From Actinomycetota bacterium (GTDB taxonomy: Bacteria; Actinomycetota; Humimicrobiia; Humimicrobiales; Humimicrobiaceae), in the NCBI GenBank assembly GCA_003155275.1, contig PMCC01000041.1, forward strand, positions 1,393 to 14,834: a DNA stretch of 13,442 nt, written 5' to 3'. The position numbers and the translations under genes are program-made. This document shows positions 5,673 through 12,394 of this stretch, one piece after another. Each line of letters starts with the position of its first letter. Position 1 is the stretch's first letter. The notes beneath the pieces are model-generated. The model had not been told where the DNA came from. It saw nothing but the letters and a program-made list of their open reading frames with translations, and made no database searches.

Positions 5673-6389
5673 ATGAAGAAAAAGACGGATATTAATGTCA
5701 GCATAACAAAATATAATAAAGACAATATGCCCTTAATGCATGCTGATGCCCAAAAATACTTAAGCCTTAGGGAAAAAATGGTGCGAGAGCAGATAGAGGC
5801 TCGTGGAGTCAGAGATAAAAAAGTCCTTGATTTAATGCGGGCGGTACCTAGGGAAGCATTTATCAGCCCAGACATGGCAGGCTTTGCTTATGATGACAGA
5901 CCGCTTCCTATTGGGTTCGGGCAGACAATCTCACAGCCCTATATCGTTGCTCTTATGACAGAGCTTCTCGGGCTTTCAGGTAATGAGAAAGTATTGGAGA
6001 TAGGAACAGGGTCCGGATATCAGACGGCAATTCTTTCCATGATGGCAAAAGAAGTATTCAGCATTGAGATTGTAAGGCCCCTATATGAAATAACAAAAAA
6101 TACCCTGGCAGGATATAAAAACATCAAGCTTGCTCTCAGGGATGGCTATTTTGGATGGGAAGAGTTTGCGCCTTTTGACAGGATAATTATCACCGCCGCA
6201 CCTGAAAATATACCTGAGCCTCTTATTTTGCAGCTTAAAGAAGGAGGCATCATGGTTATTCCTCTGGGGCCTTCCGGACAGGGCCAGTCACTGCTAAAGG
6301 CCAGTAAAGAAAAAGGCAGGCTTATCACTGAAAAAATCTGTGATGTCTCATTTGTACCCCTTACCAGAAATAGAGGTAATGAGAAGTAA
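5673..6389 (+). CDS. pcm: Protein-L-isoaspartate O-methyltransferase
   Basis: This SAM-dependent enzyme methylates L-isoaspartyl residues in aged proteins so that they can revert to aspartate. The 238-residue product matches Pcm along its length: R-E-Q-I-E-A-R-G near 38-45, G-Q-T-I-S-Q-P-Y (83-90) in the substrate/SAM region, motif I V-L-E-I-G-T-G-S-G-Y-Q (107-117), F-D-R-I-I-I-T-A-A (168-176), and a C-terminal F-V-P-L-T-R. It carries about 30 extra N-terminal residues relative to E. coli Pcm, so an internal Met (19, 22 or 36) could be the true start. The ATG at 5673 does have an AAAGG 7 nt upstream, which supports the longer form. The next gene on the same strand is DUF763, after 196 bp. Confidence 0.95.
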   Translation: MKKKTDINVSITKYNKDNMPLMHADAQKYLSLREKMVREQIEARGVRDKKVLDLMRAVPREAFISPDMAGFAYDDRPLPIGFGQTISQPYIVALMTELLGLSGNEKVLEIGTGSGYQTAILSMMAKEVFSIEIVRPLYEITKNTLAGYKNIKLALRDGYFGWEEFAPFDRIIITAAPENIPEPLILQLKEGGIMVIPLGPSGQGQSLLKASKEKGRLITEKICDVSFVPLTRNRGNEK

Positions 6390-6390
6390 T

Positions 6391-6552
6391 GCAGTACTGA
6401 CAAATAATATTTTGCCCTGAAGAACTACTGCCTGTTTAAATATATTAGAATAATAGGAAGTTATTAATGCCAAACTGTGCTAATCTTAATAATTAGAAGC
6501 CTGGTTGTGATGATTTTTAAAAATAAATTCCAAGCTTTGTTAATCTTAATAA
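6391..6552 (+). repeat. imperfect direct repeat, plus a small inverted repeat, between pcm and the DUF763 gene
   Basis: A 23-bp segment at 6470-6492 recurs at 6530-6552 with 20 of 23 identities; both end in TAATCTTAATAA, and they start exactly 60 bp apart. Just after the pcm stop, GCAGTA (6391-6396) can pair with TACTGC (6426-6431), a weak terminator-like stem without a good T-run. Otherwise this gap shows only AT-rich sequence with no clear promoter. Confidence 0.4.
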
Positions 6553-6585
6553 GTATAAACTAAACTATCTAAAAATCTTTAAATA

Positions 6586-7677
6586 ATGAAAACTGGAACT
6601 GTAAATCTGCCGCTTCATCCGGGAAAGGCGCCAGCCTGGCTTTTTTCGCGGATGTCTAGGCTTGCCCGCGAGATTTTGATTCTGATGGTTTCTGAATACG
6701 GGACCAAAGAAGTCCTTTTACGCATATCAGATCCAATGTGGTTTCAAGCGCTCGGGTGCGTTCTGGGTTTTGACTGGCACTCAAGCGGTGTTACCACTAC
6801 TGTCTGCGGAGCTTTAAAAGAGGGCATAAAGGGTCTTGAAAAGGAACTTGGATTATATATCGCGGGTGGAAAAGGCGCAACAAGCCGCAAAACCCCTTCA
6901 GAAATATTAAAGGTCCAGGAGAACCTTGGAACAGATCTGAGCCATCTTGTCTATAACAGCAAAATAACTGCTAAAGTGGATAGTAATGCGCTCCAGGATG
7001 GCTACCAGCTTTATCACCATAATTTTTTCTTTGCAAAGAACGGCAAGGACTGGGCAGTGATACAGCAGGGAATGAATGATGGCAACGGTATGGCAAGAAG
7101 GTACCATTGGGTAAGCGACAGGGTCAGTGATTTTGTCTGTGAGCCCCACGCTGCAATCTGCTGTGACAATACAGGGGATGTGTTAAATTTAATTGACAGG
7201 GAAAGCACAGATTCAAGGAAGACAATAGCAGAGTTGTCATGGGAGAGGCCAGAAAAACTTGTCAAAGACCTTGACAGGATAACTGAAATAGAAGATAAAA
7301 ACTATACCCTCCCGGTAAGGCATCATATACTTTCCGGGGATATTGAAAGGACAAGGTTTACAAAAATACTTTTATCCACTTATGAAAGAAAACCCGAAAA
7401 TTTTGAGAGCCTGCTTGCAATGCAGGGTGTCGGGCCAAAAACCATAAGGGCGCTTGCGCTTATATCAGAGCTTGTCTATGGAGTAAAATACAGCGTAAAA
7501 GATCCTGCGAGGTTTAGTTTTGCACACGGCGGCAAAGATGGGATTCCCTACCCAGTTGACAGGGAAAATTATGACAGATCAATAGAAATCCTGCATAAGG
7601 CGGTCAGGGAAAGTAAAATAGACAGGACGGAAAAAATCAGCGCTATAAGGCGCCTTGCCATGTTCTATAACAAATAG
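6586..7677 (+). CDS. DUF763 family protein of unknown function
   Basis: The 363-residue product opens with T-G-T-V-N-L-P-L-H-P-G-K-A-P-A-W-L-F, the hallmark start of DUF763 (COG1415), which supports the ATG even though no SD is visible. Other family-type blocks are Q-Q-G-M-N...M-A-R-R-Y-H-W (about 160-175) and F-A-H-G-G-K-D-G-I-P-Y-P-V-D (about 312-325). A helix-hairpin-helix-like segment, M-Q-G-V-G-P-K-T-I-R-A-L (279-290), suggests DNA binding. The family occurs mainly in archaea and scattered bacteria, often thermophiles, and no biochemical role is known to me. Full-length and apparently intact. Its proximity to pcm and polX hints at maintenance functions, but that is weak inference. Confidence 0.88.
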   Translation: MKTGTVNLPLHPGKAPAWLFSRMSRLAREILILMVSEYGTKEVLLRISDPMWFQALGCVLGFDWHSSGVTTTVCGALKEGIKGLEKELGLYIAGGKGATSRKTPSEILKVQENLGTDLSHLVYNSKITAKVDSNALQDGYQLYHHNFFFAKNGKDWAVIQQGMNDGNGMARRYHWVSDRVSDFVCEPHAAICCDNTGDVLNLIDRESTDSRKTIAELSWERPEKLVKDLDRITEIEDKNYTLPVRHHILSGDIERTRFTKILLSTYERKPENFESLLAMQGVGPKTIRALALISELVYGVKYSVKDPARFSFAHGGKDGIPYPVDRENYDRSIEILHKAVRESKIDRTEKISAIRRLAMFYNK

Positions 7678-7689
7678 CATTTCATGCTA
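7675..7689 (+). other. short hairpin spanning the stop codon of the DUF763 gene
   Basis: TAGCAT (7675-7680) and ATGCTA (7684-7689) form a perfect 6-bp stem around TTC, with the TAG stop inside it. Adenines rather than thymines follow on the plus strand, so it is not a classical intrinsic terminator; it may stabilise the mRNA 3' end. Confidence 0.3.
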
Positions 7690-7748
7690 AAAACCTGTAA
7701 TAAAAAGCAGGCAAATCTTATGGCATAAAATTTAAAATATTAGTTTAA

Positions 7749-7889
7749 CCTGCAATATCAAAGGAACTTAAACCGGAAGTAACGCTTACACAGATAAGTG
7801 AAAAAAACATTCATCTTAAAATTAAAACAGGTATGCAGCCAGGAAAAGAAATCTGCCGGTGGATATGGAATATAACTTTAGACACTTAA
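7749..7889 (+). pseudogene. coding-like fragment, possibly the C-terminal remnant of a lost gene
   Basis: Between a TAA at 7746-7748 and a TAA at 7887-7889 lies a 46-codon frame with protein-like character. It has alternating hydrophobic/polar residues (K-P-E-V-T-L-T-Q-I-S-E-K-N-I-H-L), then M-Q-P-G-K-E-I and W-I-W-N-I-T-L-D. It reads like the final beta-strands of a larger protein. No usable start or SD exists upstream, and no parent family is recognisable to me. Its stop almost abuts the stop of rhaB on the opposite strand. It could also be a chance frame. Confidence 0.3.
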
Positions 7890-7892
7890 ATT

Positions 7893-9389
7893 TTAAATGC
7901 GGGAGATAAATTTAAAATACTGCCTGTACTGATTTTCCCAAATATCCTTGCTAGAGGCCTGCGGCAGAAAATGTTCAATCTCAGATGAATTAAAGGATAT
8001 CTCCCTTCCCTCCTGAAGAGTTTTAATATCTCCGGAAGCCTTAAGCTGCATTAAAAGGTTCCCTATGGATGTTGTCTCTGCCGGCCCCGAGTCAACCGTC
8101 AGGCCCGTCGCATCGGAAAGCCACTGGCATAAAAGCCCGTTTCGCGAACCGCCGCCGACTATGTGGATACGCTCTATCTTTTTATCGTTTACGCTTTCAA
8201 GCTGCTCAAGCTTCAACCTTACCTTAAATACAAGGTTCTCATATAGCATCCTGGAAATTCCACCTGCGCCTTCCGGCAGGGCCTGGGATGTTTTTATACA
8301 ATAATCACTTACGGTTTTGTTCATATCAAGAGATGAAGGAATAAACACAGGATCATCAACATCAATAAAAGCCTGGAATGGTTTTGCTTCCGGATACATT
8401 GAGTCGATATTTTTCCAGGAGAAGTCTTCCCCTTTTTCTTTGCGCCATTTTATCATGCATTGCTGGCTTATCCACAATCCGGTTATGTTATTTACGATGA
8501 AATTTGTCCCTTCGACACCGGCTTCATTTGCAAAACCTGCAGAAAACATTGCATCATTTACTATGGGGCTTTCAGTTTCCTGCGCAATGATGCCCCACGT
8601 CCCCATACTTATAAGAAGTGTATTTTTGAATCTGTCTTTTATCGGAAAACCTGCGATTGCAGAAGCAGTATCATGCGACGCGGGGGCAACCACAGGGATA
8701 CCTTTTACAAAAAGCTCATCCATAATACTTTTTTGAAGGTTTCCGGCTACTTTGCCAGGCTGGATTATCTCACAAAAAATATCTTCAGGGAAACCCATGG
8801 CTTTTAAAATATCGCGGGACCATTTTTTTTCAACCTGGTTTACCATAAGACTGGTTGAAGCTTCAGTATATTCATTAAATTTATTTCCTGTTAAAAAATA
8901 GTTAAACACGTCCGGAAACATTAAAAAGTGGGATGCTTTTTCGTATTGCACCGCTTTTCTTTTTTTAAGCTCAAAAAGGTGAAATAGACTGGCAAAGGGA
9001 ATAAGCAGGCCCGCGCTTAATTCAAATAACTGCCTTTTCGGCAGGACCTTATAAATCTCATTTTCAACTGTCAGCCTTTTTTCATCCCTGTAATGTTCAA
9101 GATTTGCAATAAGCCTTCCATTTTTATCAAGCAAGCCAAAATCAACACCCCAGGTATCAATTCCCAGTGAGATTATATCTTTATACTTTTTGGATGCGGC
9201 CAAAATCCCGGATTTAAGTTCAGAAAAGAGGCGCAGGAAATCCCAGTATAATATCCCGTTTGCATATACAGGAATATTTTCAAACCTATGAACCACATCG
9301 ATATCAAACTTTCTGCCATCAAAATTTGCAACTGCTGCGCGGCCATTGCTGGCGCCAAAGTCAAAAATAAGATAGCTTTTAAAAGTCAT
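7893..9389 (-). CDS. rhaB: Rhamnulokinase (FGGY family)
   Basis: RhaB phosphorylates L-rhamnulose with ATP to L-rhamnulose 1-phosphate. The 498-residue product has the two-domain FGGY layout: phosphate-1 loop D10-F-G-A-S-N-G-R, rhamnulokinase-type H-R-F-E-N followed by G-I-L-Y-W-D, G-I-D-T-W-G-V-D-F-G (76-85), the catalytic-base region S-H-D240-T-A-S-A, S-M-G-T-W (261-265), and the adenosine-binding loop G-G-G-S-R-N-G-L-L-C-Q-W-L (412-424). Length is typical. A strong SD, GGAGG, lies 5 nt before the ATG at 9389. It is divergent from the UroD-like gene at 9512, sharing a 122-bp promoter region. The rhaM gene in the same window supports rhamnose rather than another sugar. Confidence 0.9.
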   Translation of the reverse strand: MTFKSYLIFDFGASNGRAAVANFDGRKFDIDVVHRFENIPVYANGILYWDFLRLFSELKSGILAASKKYKDIISLGIDTWGVDFGLLDKNGRLIANLEHYRDEKRLTVENEIYKVLPKRQLFELSAGLLIPFASLFHLFELKKRKAVQYEKASHFLMFPDVFNYFLTGNKFNEYTEASTSLMVNQVEKKWSRDILKAMGFPEDIFCEIIQPGKVAGNLQKSIMDELFVKGIPVVAPASHDTASAIAGFPIKDRFKNTLLISMGTWGIIAQETESPIVNDAMFSAGFANEAGVEGTNFIVNNITGLWISQQCMIKWRKEKGEDFSWKNIDSMYPEAKPFQAFIDVDDPVFIPSSLDMNKTVSDYCIKTSQALPEGAGGISRMLYENLVFKVRLKLEQLESVNDKKIERIHIVGGGSRNGLLCQWLSDATGLTVDSGPAETTSIGNLLMQLKASGDIKTLQEGREISFNSSEIEHFLPQASSKDIWENQYRQYFKFISRI

Positions 9390-9431
9390 TGGTCCTCCGG
9401 AGTTTGTATAAAATTGATTTTATTTATATGA

Positions 9432-9503
9432 ATTATATTCTAAAAATTTAAATATATCTTTAATAAAAAGTAAATAAATAAATCCTATAAATAGGTGTAT
9501 AAT
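9432..9503. promoter_or_regulatory. divergent promoter region with a palindromic operator candidate
   Basis: Minus strand: TATAAT (9437-9432) about 45 nt upstream of rhaB, with no good -35. Plus strand: TATAAT (9498-9503) only 8 nt before the ATG at 9512, also without a clear -35. A dyad CCTAT-AA-ATAGG (9484-9495) sits directly upstream of the plus-strand -10, where a repressor could block that promoter. The rest of this gap is plain AT-rich sequence. Confidence 0.45.
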
Positions 9504-9511
9504 ACCGCAAT

Positions 9512-10546
9512 ATGAATTTAAAAGAATCCCTAAAAAAGCAGTTTATATTTGATACACAGATAACGACTCATGCCCTGCACCTTACCGGGCGCTATGCTGC
9601 AGCTGTAGTCAATAATGCTGCTGAATTTTTTGCCATGCAGGAGTATGTCTATTCTTTTTACAGCCTTGATAAAATCTGTACAGTATACGATGTGTATAAT
9701 ATTGAAGCGGCAGCGCTTGGCCAAAAAATAATATATTTTAAAAATGAACTTCCATCAGTTGATGTAAGTACGCCGTTTATTAAGGAAAAGTCAGATATAT
9801 ATAAAATAAAAAATGTAGATTTTAAAAATAATAACCGCTGCCGTTTTGTACTTGAACTTATAGATATTTATAAGGATAAAACAGGGGGCAATTACAAACC
9901 AAGGTTTTGCGCGCCATTTTCCCTTGCCGCCAACATAAGGGGATATGGCAATTTAATAAATGACATTTATGAAGATAAAAAATTTATAAAAGAGCTTTTT
10001 AGTGTTATTAATTATGAGCTGCTGTCTCCATGGATTTCCATGCAGAGAGAAAACACCGGCAACGCCGCAGCAATAGCTTCCGGCGCAGATGCCTGGGTAT
10101 CAATTCCAAATGTAAATCTTGAGATAATTGAAAACGTTATAATTCCATCATATGAAGAGCTAAAGGGCCTTTCAGGAGACATCTATTTATCACTTCTTGG
10201 CGGAGCCAGGCACCTGAAACATCCTGAAAAATATCTTGAGATGCAGAAAATAATGAACCCTTTCCTCGTAAAGGGCACAGGTTTTGACATCGATGCCCTG
10301 GGGGCAGACTTCTTCAGTGAGTTTGCAGATAAAAACAAAATGGATCTGTTGTTCGGCATTGAAGCAAGTTTTCTTGCAGAAAACGATATTGAAAATATAA
10401 ATAAAAAAATATCAGATTATATAAAAGCCGGCCTGGCCGTTAATGGCTCTTTTACTCTTTACTTTAATGACATACCTGCTGATATCGACCCTGAAAAATT
10501 AAAAGCAATATTTAATCATATTAGAAATACCCGCAGTTTTAATTAA
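9512..10546 (+). CDS. Uroporphyrinogen decarboxylase-like (URO-D fold) protein, divergent
   Basis: The 344-residue product fits the URO-D/methyltransferase superfamily at low similarity: N-terminal T-G-R-Y-A-A-A-V-V-N-N-A-A-E-F with a following Y-D-V-Y-N-I-E-A-A-A-L-G block, a central helical region, a late strand S-L-L-G-G-A-R-H-L, and a C-terminal F-N-D-I-P-A-D-I-D-P-E-K-L. True UroD decarboxylates uroporphyrinogen III, while relatives such as MtaA/MtbA are zinc methyltransferases acting on corrinoid proteins. The genuine HemE signature is not evident and the setting is sugar catabolism, so a haem role is unlikely. No SD is visible, and TATAAT ends 8 nt before the ATG. It diverges from rhaB and converges on rhaM. 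Confidence 0.7.
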   Translation: MNLKESLKKQFIFDTQITTHALHLTGRYAAAVVNNAAEFFAMQEYVYSFYSLDKICTVYDVYNIEAAALGQKIIYFKNELPSVDVSTPFIKEKSDIYKIKNVDFKNNNRCRFVLELIDIYKDKTGGNYKPRFCAPFSLAANIRGYGNLINDIYEDKKFIKELFSVINYELLSPWISMQRENTGNAAAIASGADAWVSIPNVNLEIIENVIIPSYEELKGLSGDIYLSLLGGARHLKHPEKYLEMQKIMNPFLVKGTGFDIDALGADFFSEFADKNKMDLLFGIEASFLAENDIENINKKISDYIKAGLAVNGSFTLYFNDIPADIDPEKLKAIFNHIRNTRSFN

Positions 10547-10553
10547 TGCATCT

Positions 10554-10677
10554 GAAGATCGGTTGCTTTGTTTGCAAAAAAGGTCTTCACAAAAAAAGCG
10601 GGGCAGACCAAATTATAACCAACTTTATAATTTCACTTTTATAAGTTTATTTTTTGAAACCATTTTAAGATCTGCCC
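10554..10677. other. foldable convergent intergenic region between the UroD-like gene and rhaM
   Basis: Several stems are packed here. GAAGATC (10554-10560) pairs with GGTCTTC (10582-10588) with one wobble. GGGCAGA (10601-10607) pairs perfectly with TCTGCCC (10671-10677) and encloses a perfect 9-bp hairpin AAATTATAA/TTATAATTT (10610-10618, 10625-10633). The 77-bp unit has tRNA-like size and closing stem but no tRNA motifs on either strand. Lying between converging genes, it may be a bidirectional 3'-end structure; no clear T-runs follow the stems. Confidence 0.35.
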
Positions 10678-10730
10678 AATTTGCATATATTTCCTTTCGC
10701 CGGCAATACCTTAAGCCTTATTTTTATGCA

Positions 10731-11051
10731 TCAATCCAGATGGAAAACTTCCTCCAGCATTTCCATATCAGGGCCAAGGACTGAAGTGTCTGCTTTTACA
10801 AAAAACCTGTCCATGAATAACTGCCACTTTTTATTAAGTTCTGTTTTGCCAAGCTCGCCCATGGTTTTATCATAATCATCGGCTTCACAATATGCAAAAA
10901 GTGTCCCGTCTTTCCTGAAATATATGGAATAATTGCTTATTCCAGCATTACTTATTTCCTTTGCAAATTCGGGCCATATCTCATCGTGTGCCTTCTTATA
11001 TTCAGCCTTTAGCTCAGGCTTAATCTTAAATACAAATGCTGACCTTCCCAT
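10731..11051 (-). CDS. rhaM: L-rhamnose mutarotase
   Basis: RhaM interconverts the alpha and beta anomers of L-rhamnose so that the isomerase gets its preferred form. The 106-residue product aligns readily with E. coli RhaM: A-F-V-F-K-I near the start, Y18, H22, I-W-P-E (25-28), G-I-S-N-Y41-S-I-Y, W76 and a C-terminal L-E-E-V-F-H-L. Y18, H22, Y41 and W76 match residues placed in the sugar-binding site of this dimeric ferredoxin-like fold. Length is standard. A strong GGAGG lies 7 nt before the ATG at 11051. It follows the TIM-barrel gene on the same strand after 222 bp. Confidence 0.93.
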   Translation of the reverse strand: MGRSAFVFKIKPELKAEYKKAHDEIWPEFAKEISNAGISNYSIYFRKDGTLFAYCEADDYDKTMGELGKTELNKKWQLFMDRFFVKADTSVLGPDMEMLEEVFHLD

Positions 11052-11273
11052 TGCCGAACCTCCATTTTCTAATTATTATCATTTGGTGCTTCAATAATAC
11101 CAAGCAAAACTTTATTTTCCCTGATAATCGCTCTATACAGCCTGTTTCGGGTTTACATCTATCCCTGCTTCATTTCAATTTGTTATCCATTGTATATGTG
11201 TACATTCCTTAATTGCATCCCTTTAACGATTACCTTTAGCCAGTGGATTAGTCGCTCCCGTAGAGTGCCCATT
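11052..11273 (-). other. gap between the TIM-barrel gene and rhaM, with a doubtful coding-like tail
   Basis: No promoter or strong hairpin is obvious. On the minus strand, a 27-codon frame between TAA (11155-11153) and TAG (11071-11069) reads R-L-Y-R-A-I-I-R-E-N-K-V-L-L-G-I-I-E-A-P, which looks like the end of a protein, but it has no start of its own. It could be the trace of a deleted gene or chance. Confidence 0.2.
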
Positions 11274-12251
11274 TTACAAAATCAGGTCAGCGATCATATC
11301 CATATTGTCTGCAAACCTGTAACCTTTTAGATTTTTGTCAATCTCTTTTTCATGCTTTAGAAGCTTTAAAGCCATCTCCTGGAATTTCCACATAAGTTTT
11401 ACGCCAAGAGTAAGAGATTTTACCCTGTCATCTCTTGGAGAGATTATATCTATTGCGCACCAGCCCTCATAGCTGGTCTTGTTTAAGTGATAATAAAACT
11501 CAAGTATTTCCCAGAAATTAACGGTGCCAAATATCATGTCAGGGTCTGCATCCTTGTAATTTTCATTTATATGTATCTGGTAAAGCTTTCCCCAGTAATC
11601 CAGTAGAGCTACTGATTCGGCGATTCCTTCGGATGCGACCAGGGCATGCCCGATATCAAGCGCGCAACCTACATTTTTGAGGCCCACTTCGTTAACGAAC
11701 GCCATTGCTTTCCCTGTATCACCGATATACTGCTTCTGCCTGGGATCTTTCAGCTTTGCTTCAATTGCAATTTTCATGTCTTTTGCATATTCCCCTATCT
11801 CCCTTACAGTTTCAACCATATACTTCCAGCTTTCCACATAATCTACCTGGAACACATAGTCATATCCATCATGGGCCGGCCAGAGAAGAACGCTGCCCGC
11901 ATTTACTGCCTTCCCGAAATCAATTGCTTCCTTAAAGATTTTTACTGCCTCCTTCCTTATCTTTTCATCATTTGTGCAGAAAGAACCATGTTTCCACTTC
12001 CTGTCCCCCCAGCATTCAACCGCCATATTGGATACTTTCAGGCCATAATTTCCAATTTTTTTTACCAGTTTGTCAGGATCATTTGGCAGGGGTGCAATAG
12101 GATAAAATGTAAAAAGACCTGTAAGGCCTTTTATTTTTGACATTACATCAAGCTGCTGGTCAACATTCATTTCATCGAAATACCCGCCGGGCACATATCT
12201 TTCCGCATATGTCCCAAGGCACCATAGATGGGCATCCACATTTAGTTTCAT
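11274..12251 (-). CDS. Xylose isomerase-like TIM-barrel sugar isomerase/epimerase, candidate L-rhamnose isomerase
   Basis: The 325-residue product is of the xylose isomerase-like/AP-endonuclease-2 superfamily. Likely metal ligands fall on successive strands: E164 in I-A-I-E-A-K, D199 and H202 in A-L-D-I-G-H, H227 in Q-I-H-I-N-E-N, and D268 in A-I-D-I-I-S. L-L-W-P-A-H-D-G (122-129) is typical of sugar-binding strands. Relatives include D-tagatose 3-epimerases, xylose isomerases and P. stutzeri-type L-rhamnose isomerase. Being next to rhaM and near rhaB, with no classical RhaA in view, it is the best local candidate for the rhamnose-to-rhamnulose step; that is inference from context. SD GAGGT lies 5-6 nt before the ATG at 12251. 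Confidence 0.8.
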   Translation of the reverse strand: MKLNVDAHLWCLGTYAERYVPGGYFDEMNVDQQLDVMSKIKGLTGLFTFYPIAPLPNDPDKLVKKIGNYGLKVSNMAVECWGDRKWKHGSFCTNDEKIRKEAVKIFKEAIDFGKAVNAGSVLLWPAHDGYDYVFQVDYVESWKYMVETVREIGEYAKDMKIAIEAKLKDPRQKQYIGDTGKAMAFVNEVGLKNVGCALDIGHALVASEGIAESVALLDYWGKLYQIHINENYKDADPDMIFGTVNFWEILEFYYHLNKTSYEGWCAIDIISPRDDRVKSLTLGVKLMWKFQEMALKLLKHEKEIDKNLKGYRFADNMDMIADLIL

Positions 12252-12331
12252 TTTTTACCTCTTTTCTCCTTTTAAATTTATATATAAAATCAACATCAAC
12301 ACATATAAACAACCAGAATCCAAACTAACAT

Positions 12332-12337
12332 ATTATA
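12332..12337 (-). promoter_or_regulatory. possible -10 box of the TIM-barrel gene
   Basis: On the minus strand TATAAT (12337-12332) lies about 80 nt upstream of the ATG at 12251, with only a weak -35. A small stem, TGACAG/CCGTCA (12383-12388, 12392-12397, one wobble), overlaps the TGA stop of the upstream UroD-like gene. The 143-bp gap therefore allows a separate transcript. Confidence 0.3.
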
Positions 12338-12394
12338 TCCTGCCAGCTAATTCTTATTAAACGAAATAAGCACAAGTATTGTTGACAGATACCG

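Noticed and set aside
10601..10677. degenerate tRNA gene
   Set aside because: Only the 7-bp closing stem and size fit. There is no T-loop TTCRA, no D-arm and no convincing anticodon arm on either strand.
11646..12140. 164-codon plus-strand frame opposite the TIM-barrel gene
   Set aside because: The minus-strand product has coherent metal-ligand motifs and an SD; the plus-strand translation is Cys/Phe/Pro-rich without domain features.
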